Of a stretch of 13,798 bases of DNA, positions 8,101 through 12,060 are shown piece after piece. Position 1 is the stretch's first letter. Every line of letters begins with the position of its first letter. A model generated the notes under the pieces. The model was not told where the DNA came from, ran no database searches, and saw nothing but the letters and a program-made list of their open reading frames with translations. Source of the stretch: Nitrospinae bacterium RIFCSPLOWO2_12_39_16. GTDB lineage: Bacteria; Nitrospinota; Nitrospinia; UBA9942. Both the position numbers and the translations under genes were made by a program. The stretch is from positions 1 to 13,798 of the forward strand of contig MHDO01000147.1 in assembly GCA_001805005.1 (NCBI GenBank). The letters are read 5' to 3'.

Positions 8101-8243
8101 AAGGAATTTGCCGAAACCTCAACAATAATGGATAAAATTTCAGAGACATCAGCCTTATCACTGAGAATATCACCGATTATTTTAAGGTTCTGTTCCGCCT
8201 TTTCGGGATTTAAAAATCCTCTCTGAGATAAATTAATAGCCAT
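5085..8243 (-). CDS. glnE: Bifunctional glutamine synthetase adenylyltransferase / deadenylase GlnE
   Basis: GlnE adds AMP to a tyrosine of glutamine synthetase, or removes it, in response to PII state, tuning ammonia assimilation. The 1052-residue product has the classic internal duplication. The N-terminal deadenylylating half has GKHGGRELNFSSDIDLLY (about 220-237), LRPEG (294) and GGIREIEFIIQ (388). The C-terminal adenylylating half has GKLGGRELNFGSDLDIVF (about 766-783), LRPDG (834) and GGIVDIEFIVQ (929). Both SDxD metal motifs are intact. It is about 100 residues longer than E. coli GlnE. One extra stretch of about 15-20 residues (near 479-497) contains a palindrome. The ATG at 8243 abuts the groEL terminator U-tract. 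A GTG at 8270 would add nine residues but lies in the hairpin loop without an SD. No own promoter was found. Confidence 0.95.
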   Translation of the reverse strand: MAINLSQRGFLNPEKAEQNLKIIGDILSDKADVSEILSIIVEVSANSFDPDRALNSYERFFTAVEDANLIKAILPDAERNLRILSFLLSGSQYLTDILIKNPSYASWLIDPEILKKSRFKDEMYNDISYMFSKADSYKEKANSLRRFRNREFLRIGLRDLMKEADTIETVEDLSNVADICLQKAYEYCHSELERKYGIPYFEDDLSDLKKRCEFVILAMGKHGGRELNFSSDIDLLYLYSSDRGMTSGVESHDGKIENQITNHEYFVQLSRMITKIVSEITEEGYTFRIDLDLRPEGKSGDITNSLRSAEIYYESWGETWERQALLKCRPAAGSIALGRKFIEMVKPFIFRKYLDFSALREIKEMKEKINKSLEQKGSGRSNVKLGYGGIREIEFIIQSFQLIYGGKEKWFRERNSMRALHRISEKGLLSYAEYFSLSNAYLFLRDLENRIQFFSGRQTHDIPDEPYEQLILSRKMSRGTHPVNGSQKPELKNPESKLMDLYNYHTKNVRKIYDNLFSAEIYDVTEAMEGELQWQIDIDDTASSIAMLKQIGFKSPEMSRRNLILMRDGGAFAHPTIRSKRYFNQMMPSLLRECTKLPDPDLSINNFEKFVDAGRVREGIYSVLSKSEVAVRSLCSLFGTSQFLSNILIQQPELADSLLTAGGIYKEKTKESLREEMGKILNSSDSYEKSLDELCKFKRGEELRIGLRDILGIVEFSGISLELSNLADVYVEFSLKLTEDELINRYGTPMNDGNGAMSQFAVIGLGKLGGRELNFGSDLDIVFVYSDDGETTGSRELREKISNHIFFSKLCEKLIFAIGGVTRFGFAYRVDTRLRPDGEKGALILPIKGYEDYYQKRGEIWERQALIKARLVAGGEKLGMNLINIIRKFVYDTPFEQNMTEEIDRMRKRMELELVKGGEAKRNIKLGKGGIVDIEFIVQLLQLKNGSRFKELRKTGSLEALKILYERKLITEEEYRILSGGYIFLRRIENRIRIDHDRPLAVIPESGDELSLLAKRLGYRENGGSSVDKLYKDFESCTENVREVYNRIFSEQ
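6788..6806. repeat. Palindrome ACCCATTCACTGGATGGGT inside glnE
   Basis: Complementary 6-bp arms ACCCAT and ATGGGT flank a 7-nt loop and adjoin ACCCCGGG. The site encodes part of a polar stretch (RGTHPVNGSQKPELKNPES) in an inter-domain position where GlnE proteins usually have a shorter linker. It may be a repeat-derived in-frame insertion, which needs homologue alignment. Confidence 0.4.
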
Positions 8244-8286
8244 AAAAAAAACCCACTCCCATTGTAACACAATGAGAAGTGGGCTT
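8244..8286 (-). terminator. Strong rho-independent terminator after groEL, overlapping the glnE start
   Basis: On the minus strand CCCACT-T-CT-CATTGT (8283-8269) pairs with ACAATG-GG-AGTGGG (8265-8252), about 14 bp with one bulged base, and is followed by T8 (8251-8244). The next base is the A of the glnE ATG (8243). The 3' arm contains GGGAG, the only SD-like sequence upstream of that ATG. Confidence 0.85.
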
Positions 8287-8291
8287 TACCT

Positions 8292-8321
8292 GAATTTTAA
8301 ATTTTGACTTTTAATTTTTAA
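8292..8321. repeat. A/T-rich word repeat (AATTTTAA / TTTTAATTTTTAA)
   Basis: This quasi-repetitive stretch of the words AATTTT, TTTTGAC and TTTTAATT lies between the groEL stop and its terminator. It resembles the other short-period repeats here but is low complexity, so it may be chance. Confidence 0.3.
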
Positions 8322-8326
8322 TCTTC

Positions 8327-9970
8327 TTAATACATTCCTCCCATGCCACCCATACCACCCATCCCGCCTCCCGGAGGCATTGGGGGCATCTTTTCCTCTT
8401 CTGGTATGTCGGTAACAACAGCTTCAGTTGTAAGCATCAGTGATGAGATGCTTGCTGCATTCTGCAGGGCTGAACGGGTCACCTTTGCAGGGTCTATTAT
8501 GCCGGAGGCAATCATATCCACATACTCTTCTGAATTGGCATCAAAGCCAAAATTTGTCTTCCCATCTTTAACCTTCTGAACAACGATAGAGCCTTCTGCA
8601 CCTGCATTATTTGAAATCTGCCTTAAAGGCTCCTCTAATGCCCTCTTTATAATATTAACCCCAATCCTCTGGTCTCCCTCAAGCTTAAGTTTATCAAGTG
8701 CCGGTATTGCCCTGATAAATGCAACACCGCCTCCGGGGACTATCCCTTCTTCAACAGCAGCCCTTGTTGCATGAAGTGCATCCTCAACCCTTGCCTTCTT
8801 CTCCTTCATCTCGGTCTCAGTGGCTGCACCTACCTTGATTATAGCAACACCGCCGACTATCTTGGCAAGCCTCTCCTGAAGTTTTTCTTTATCGTAATCA
8901 GATGTTGTCTCCTCAATCTGTGCCCTTATTTGCTTTACCCTTCCCTCTATCTCGGACTGCTTACCCTTGCCTTCAACAACGGTTGTATTGTCTTTATCAA
9001 TAGTTACCCTCTTTGCCCTTCCCAAATCCTTTACTGTAACACTCTCAAGCTTTATACCAAGCTCTTCAGATATCATGTTACCGCCGGTCAGGATGGCAAT
9101 GTCTTTAAGCATCTCTTTCCTCCTGTCGCCAAAACCAGGTGCCTTAACAGCGGCACAGGAGAATGTCCCTCTCAATTTATTTACAACGAGGGTTGCCAAT
9201 GCCTCACCTTCCACATCTTCAGCAATAATTAATAAAGGCTTCCCCATCCTTGCAATCTGCTCTAACAGAGGCAGTATGTCCTTCATGTTGCTTATCTTCT
9301 TCTCGTAGATAAGAATATAAGGGTCTTCAAGGACTGTCTCCATCCTTTCAGCATCAGTTACAAAATATGGGGATAGATACCCCCTGTCAAACTGGAGACC
9401 CTCTACTATATCAAGTGAGGTATCCATACTCTTCGCCTCTTCAACTGTAATGACACCATCTTTCCCTACCTTATCCATTGCCTCGGCAATCAAATCGCCA
9501 ATTGTTTTGTCATTGTTTGCTGATATTGTCCCGACCTGAGATATCTCTTTTTTATTCTTTGTCGGATTGGAGAGCTTTTTTATCTCATCTATCACAACAT
9601 CAACTGCCTTTTCAATCCCCCTCTTTATCTCCATGGGGTTTGCACCTGCGGCAACATTCTTCATACCCTCTCTGTATATAGCCTGTGCAAGGACTGTAGC
9701 AGTTGTAGTTCCATCACCGGCAACATCGCTTGTCTTGCTTGCAACCTCATTTACCATCCTCGCACCCATATTCTCAAACGGGTCTTCAAGCTCAATCTCC
9801 TTTGCAACTGTAACTCCGTCCTTTGTAATTGTAGGTGAGCCGAATTTCTTGTCAATGACCACATTTCTGCCCTTTGGGCCAAGTGTCACCTTTACTACAT
9901 TGGCAAGTTTGTCAACACCAAGCAGAATCTTTGACCTTGCCTCTTCACTGTATAAAAGCTGTTTTGCCAT
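8327..9970 (-). CDS. groEL: 60 kDa chaperonin GroEL
   Basis: GroEL forms the tetradecameric double-ring folding chamber with GroES in the cytoplasm. The 547-residue product (E. coli 548) shows the N-terminal equatorial domain with TLGPKGRNVVIDKKFGSP, the ATP-hydrolysis motif VAGDGTTTATVLAQ (Asp86), the apical domain with KAPGFGDRRKEML, and EDALHATRAAVEEGIVPGGG (the second catalytic Asp). The tail is Met/Gly-rich (GGMGGMGGMGGMY), as expected for a lumen tail, but ends in Tyr after the GGM repeats. The ATG at 9970 is preceded by AGGAGGAGA (9973-9981). It follows groES by 65 bp in the normal groES-groEL order, with a GTGTCAG repeat in the gap, and is followed by a strong terminator. Confidence 0.98.
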   Translation of the reverse strand: MAKQLLYSEEARSKILLGVDKLANVVKVTLGPKGRNVVIDKKFGSPTITKDGVTVAKEIELEDPFENMGARMVNEVASKTSDVAGDGTTTATVLAQAIYREGMKNVAAGANPMEIKRGIEKAVDVVIDEIKKLSNPTKNKKEISQVGTISANNDKTIGDLIAEAMDKVGKDGVITVEEAKSMDTSLDIVEGLQFDRGYLSPYFVTDAERMETVLEDPYILIYEKKISNMKDILPLLEQIARMGKPLLIIAEDVEGEALATLVVNKLRGTFSCAAVKAPGFGDRRKEMLKDIAILTGGNMISEELGIKLESVTVKDLGRAKRVTIDKDNTTVVEGKGKQSEIEGRVKQIRAQIEETTSDYDKEKLQERLAKIVGGVAIIKVGAATETEMKEKKARVEDALHATRAAVEEGIVPGGGVAFIRAIPALDKLKLEGDQRIGVNIIKRALEEPLRQISNNAGAEGSIVVQKVKDGKTNFGFDANSEEYVDMIASGIIDPAKVTRSALQNAASISSLMLTTEAVVTDIPEEEKMPPMPPGGGMGGMGGMGGMY

Positions 9971-9989
9971 CTTCTCCTCCTGTAAAATA

Positions 9990-10037
9990 AGTGTCAGTTA
10001 TTAGTGTCAGTGTCTGTAAAATAAAACACTGACACTT
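9990..10037. repeat. GTGTCAG-family repeat, copy 3, in the groES-groEL gap
   Basis: AGTGTCAGTTATT is followed directly by AGTGTCAGTG, and CACTGACACT (10027-10036) pairs perfectly with AGTGTCAGTG (10003-10012) over 10 bp with a 14-nt loop. A second AAGTGTCAG (9990-9997 plus flank) could pair with the same arm instead, giving two exclusive hairpins in groESL mRNA. The TAA stop of groES (10036-10038) overlaps the end of the element. Confidence 0.85.
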
Positions 10038-10323
10038 AAATTAAAATTCCAAGAATATCTTCTTCCTTCATCAGGATATGCTCTTCACCTTCAATCTTTA
10101 TCTCGGTTCCTCCATACTTGCTGTAAATCACCTTATCGCCTTTTTTAACATCCAGCGGCTGAATCTTACCATCTTCCAAAACCCTGCCGTTGCCAACTGC
10201 AACAACCTCTCCCTCATTCGGCTTTTCCTTTGCCGTATCAGGAATAATAATCCCGCCCTTTACAACTTCCTTTTCTGTCATCGGTTTTACCAATACCCTG
10301 TCTCTTAATGGTCTGACCTTCAT
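10036..10323 (-). CDS. groES: 10 kDa co-chaperonin GroES
   Basis: GroES is the heptameric lid of GroEL. The 95-residue product is standard length: MKVRPLRDRVLVKP at the N-terminus, the mobile loop with GGIIIPD (23-29; the GroEL-contacting hydrophobic tripeptide is III here), then NEGEVVAVG, KKGDKVIYSKYGGTEIK and EEHILMKEEDILGIL at the C-terminus. The ATG at 10323 is preceded by a perfect AAGGAGGT (10330-10337), the best ribosome-binding site in the window, consistent with very high expression. It heads the groES-groEL operon behind a near-consensus promoter and a leader hairpin. Confidence 0.98.
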   Translation of the reverse strand: MKVRPLRDRVLVKPMTEKEVVKGGIIIPDTAKEKPNEGEVVAVGNGRVLEDGKIQPLDVKKGDKVIYSKYGGTEIKIEGEEHILMKEEDILGILI

Positions 10324-10354
10324 CTATATACCTCCTTTTTATAAATAAATTAAA

Positions 10355-10369
10355 CAGGCCTTATGCCTG
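10355..10369. promoter_or_regulatory. Inverted repeat in the groES leader
   Basis: CAGGC (10355-10359) and GCCTG (10365-10369) are exact 5-bp arms around 5 nt. They lie about 10-25 nt downstream of the predicted groES transcription start and upstream of the SD. It is a possible operator or mRNA hairpin. The sequence differs from CIRCE and from the dnaK leader palindrome. Confidence 0.35.
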
Positions 10370-10384
10370 CTTTTAGAACTTTGT

Positions 10385-10413
10385 ATATTAACAAAAATTA
10401 AAGTTTATGTCAA
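10385..10413 (-). promoter_or_regulatory. groESL promoter, near-consensus sigma-70
   Basis: On the minus strand TTGACA (10413-10408), a 17-nt spacer, then TAATAT (10390-10385). The -35 is perfect and the -10 has one mismatch. Predicted start is about 10378, giving a leader of about 55 nt. Confidence 0.8.
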
Positions 10414-10443
10414 AATTTTTTAACAAAACGGCAATATACTCAT

Positions 10444-10473
10444 TTGCTACTGTTGACAATGCTGTGATAATAT
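10444..10473 (+). promoter_or_regulatory. Possible promoter of the four-cysteine small protein
   Basis: TTGCTA (10444-10449), 18 nt, then TAATAT (10468-10473). Predicted start is about 10480, just before GGGGAG (10493-10498). It is divergent from the groES promoter. The TTGACA at 10453 has no -10 at a usable distance. Confidence 0.4.
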
Positions 10474-10507
10474 TCCATGAGGCAATGACAAAGGGGAGAA
10501 AAAATAA

Positions 10508-10714
10508 ATGGGTGTAACTGCAGTTGAATGTGTCATCTGTGCATGGCGGGCAACATGCAATCTAAAGTTTAAATATGAGGGAAGCAGTTCCCTCCACTGC
10601 CCGGAATTTACAAGGGATGTATCAATAGGTAAAACTAATGAGATTACTTCACCTCATGATGACATTCTTCCAACTAAAAAACCTGAATCTGAAAAGAAAA
10701 AAACAAAAACCTGA
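10508..10714 (+). CDS. Small four-cysteine protein, hypothetical
   Basis: A 68-residue protein with ATG at 10508 and a good ribosome-binding site (GGGGAG, 10493-10498). Four cysteines are spaced C8-x2-C11-x5-C17-x13-C31 in VECVICAWRATC and LHCPEF. The tail is Lys-rich and polar (from about 52). The spacing suggests a small zinc or iron-sulfur site, which is inference. From memory, short proteins with a CxxCxWRxxC...CPxFxRD pattern recur in Desulfobacterota and Nitrospirota genomes, but I cannot name a family or function. There is no signal peptide or membrane segment. It is transcribed away from groESL from its own likely promoter. The TGA stop abuts a 9-nt-period inverted repeat. Confidence 0.75.
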   Translation: MGVTAVECVICAWRATCNLKFKYEGSSSLHCPEFTRDVSIGKTNEITSPHDDILPTKKPESEKKKTKT

Positions 10715-10827
10715 TAGAACACAGATAACGCGGATTTAGCAGATTTGCACAGATTTTTAAAGATTTTGAAAATTATTTGTTTTTTTATCAGCGAAAATTC
10801 GTATTATCCGTGTCATCCGTGTTCTAT
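10714..10827. repeat. Long inverted repeat built of 9-nt units (CACGGATDA-like)
   Basis: The left arm 10714-10754 and right arm 10787-10827 are imperfect inverse copies (41 nt each, 32-nt loop). Within each arm the sequence is about four 9-nt units: CACAGATAA, CGCGGATTT, AGCAGATTT, GCACAGATT on the left; CACGGATGA, CACGGATAA, TACGAATTT, TCGCTGATA in the inverse of the right. T-rich sequence lies beyond both ends, so it could terminate transcripts from both convergent neighbours. The remainder to 10885 is A/T-rich with nothing recognised. Confidence 0.85.
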
Positions 10828-10885
10828 TGAACTTTTTATAATTTCTCATATATACAAATTTGATTACATGATTCTTTAATATTGC

Positions 10886-11878
10886 TTACGGTATTTTAGT
10901 GGGGGTAGTCCTGTCTGTCGTCGTCCCATCACCAAGCTGACCATAGTAATTATCTCCCCATGCCCACAATGTGCCATCGCTCTTTCTTGCTACTGTGTGC
11001 CATCCCCCACCAGATACAGATGACCATGTGGTCTCTGCACCGATTTGTGTTGGGGTAGTCTTGCTTATAATTGTCCCATCTCCAAGTTGACCAGAGTTAT
11101 TCCTTCCCCATGCCCACAGTGTGCCATTAGTTTTTATTGCAGCCGTGTGGTGTTCTCCCGAAAACACAGATGACCATGTGGTTTCTGCGCCGATTTGTGT
11201 TGGTACATCCTTGTTTGTCGTTGTCCCATCTCCGAGTTGGCCATATAACTCATTATATCCCCATGCCCATAGTGTGCCATCGGTTTTTATTGCAACTGTG
11301 TGGTAAACTCCCGCAGACACAGATGACCATGTGGTTGCCGTCCCTATTTGTGTCGGCGTAGTCCTGTTTGTCGTTGTCCCATCCCCGAGCCGGCCAGAGG
11401 CATTATATCCCCATGCCCACAGTGTATAGAGTGTATCATCTCTCTTTATCGCAATTGTGTGTAAGGCTCCCGCAGATACAGATGCCCAGTTGGTTGACGC
11501 AGGCATTGCATTCACTTCACTTGACTCAATGCTTTCACCATCATTATCCACTGCGGTTACTACATAGTAATAAGTAGTGCCGTTAGTTAGACTTGGATGG
11601 ATATAGGAGTTTGTATTGCTTGTTACTTTTGTCCCTGTTGTCTTTGTAACTCCTGATGTTGTTGACCAGTATATATTATATGATGTCGCATCTGATACAG
11701 CAGTCCAACTGATAGATACCTGTTTATTTCCTGCTGTAACAGTTACTCCTGTGGGTGCAGATGGCGCTGTGCCAGTTGGTGTGGCAGTTCCCTGTCCACT
11801 GCCGCAACCGTTGAGGAAAGCAATGAAAAATGAGTAAACAGAGATAAGCAAGAAAAATCTTAATTTCCCTGTCCTCAT
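10886..11878 (-). CDS. Lipoprotein with one fibronectin-III domain and four RCC1-type propeller repeats
   Basis: The 330-residue product starts with a lipoprotein signal: basic RTGKLR, a hydrophobic core and FLNGC with the acylated Cys at 25. A Thr/Ser/Pro linker leads to a fibronectin type III domain (about 40-126: APTGVTVTAGNKQVSISW through TTYYYVVTAVDNDGES). Then come four RCC1-type units of about 52 residues (about 130-330), each like WSSVSAGxxHTxAIKTDGTLWAWGxNxxGQLGDGTTTxxTTPTQIG. RCC1 propellers usually have seven blades, so four is short; the protein may be truncated, oligomerise or have lost blades. Predicted to be membrane-anchored outside the cytoplasm; ligand unknown. The SD is weak (GTAAG). 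The start lies 7 nt after the stop of a decayed paralogue. Confidence 0.85.
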   Translation of the reverse strand: MRTGKLRFFLLISVYSFFIAFLNGCGSGQGTATPTGTAPSAPTGVTVTAGNKQVSISWTAVSDATSYNIYWSTTSGVTKTTGTKVTSNTNSYIHPSLTNGTTYYYVVTAVDNDGESIESSEVNAMPASTNWASVSAGALHTIAIKRDDTLYTLWAWGYNASGRLGDGTTTNRTTPTQIGTATTWSSVSAGVYHTVAIKTDGTLWAWGYNELYGQLGDGTTTNKDVPTQIGAETTWSSVFSGEHHTAAIKTNGTLWAWGRNNSGQLGDGTIISKTTPTQIGAETTWSSVSGGGWHTVARKSDGTLWAWGDNYYGQLGDGTTTDRTTPTKIP

Positions 11879-11884
11879 ATTTAC

Positions 11885-12021
11885 TTACGGTATGTTAGTC
11901 GGCGTAGTCCTGTTTGTCGTTGTCCCATCTCCGAGTTGTCCATATAATTCATTATATCCCCATGCCCATAATTGCCACCTGCCTGTGCTACGGCAGACAG
12001 GTCTGTCTTTATTGCTATTGT
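11885..12021 (-). pseudogene. Remnant of an RCC1-repeat paralogue (3' end only)
   Basis: On the minus strand this begins as TIAIKTD (from 12021) and ends as YNELYGQLGDGTTTNRTTP then TNIP and TAA (11885-11887), matching the last blade and terminus of the adjacent lipoprotein. Between them a 24-base palindromic segment interrupts KTD|GTLW and one base is missing just after it, so the two parts are in different frames. No start, signal peptide or earlier blades remain. It looks like a duplicated gene largely lost by deletion. The stretch 12022-12060 holds nothing recognised. Confidence 0.75.
11977..12002. repeat. Palindromic insertion in the RCC1 remnant
   Basis: ACCTGCCTG (11977-11985) and CAGACAGGT (11994-12002) are complementary except at one position, around 8 nt (TGCTACGG). 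The flanking RCC1 code matches intact blades on both sides, so the segment is an insertion of about 24 bp into a former coding sequence. Confidence 0.7.
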
Positions 12022-12060
12022 AAGGGGGTTTCAGGGTTCAGCTTTCGTGAGTCTGATGAA

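Noticed and set aside
8268..8270. GTG start for glnE
   Set aside because: It lies in the loop of the groEL terminator with no upstream SD, and the added residues do not look like a GlnE N-terminus.
8967..10004. Long open frames on the plus strand opposite groEL, and similar ones opposite glnE, dnaK and the RCC1/NHL genes
   Set aside because: They are antisense shadows of well-identified genes, with no ribosome-binding sites and no recognisable protein features.
10453..10458. Perfect TTGACA as the -35 of the small Cys gene
   Set aside because: TAATAT follows after only 9 nt and nothing -10-like is present at 16-18 nt.
10324..10507. CIRCE (HrcA operator) or sigma-32 promoter before groES
   Set aside because: No TTAGCACTC-N9-GAGTGCTAA-like pair and no CCCCAT-type -10 were found; the same is true upstream of dnaK.
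10714..10827. Insertion sequence or MITE with a transposase
   Set aside because: The inverted repeat has no coding capacity and no clear target-site duplication was seen; it is described as a repeat only.
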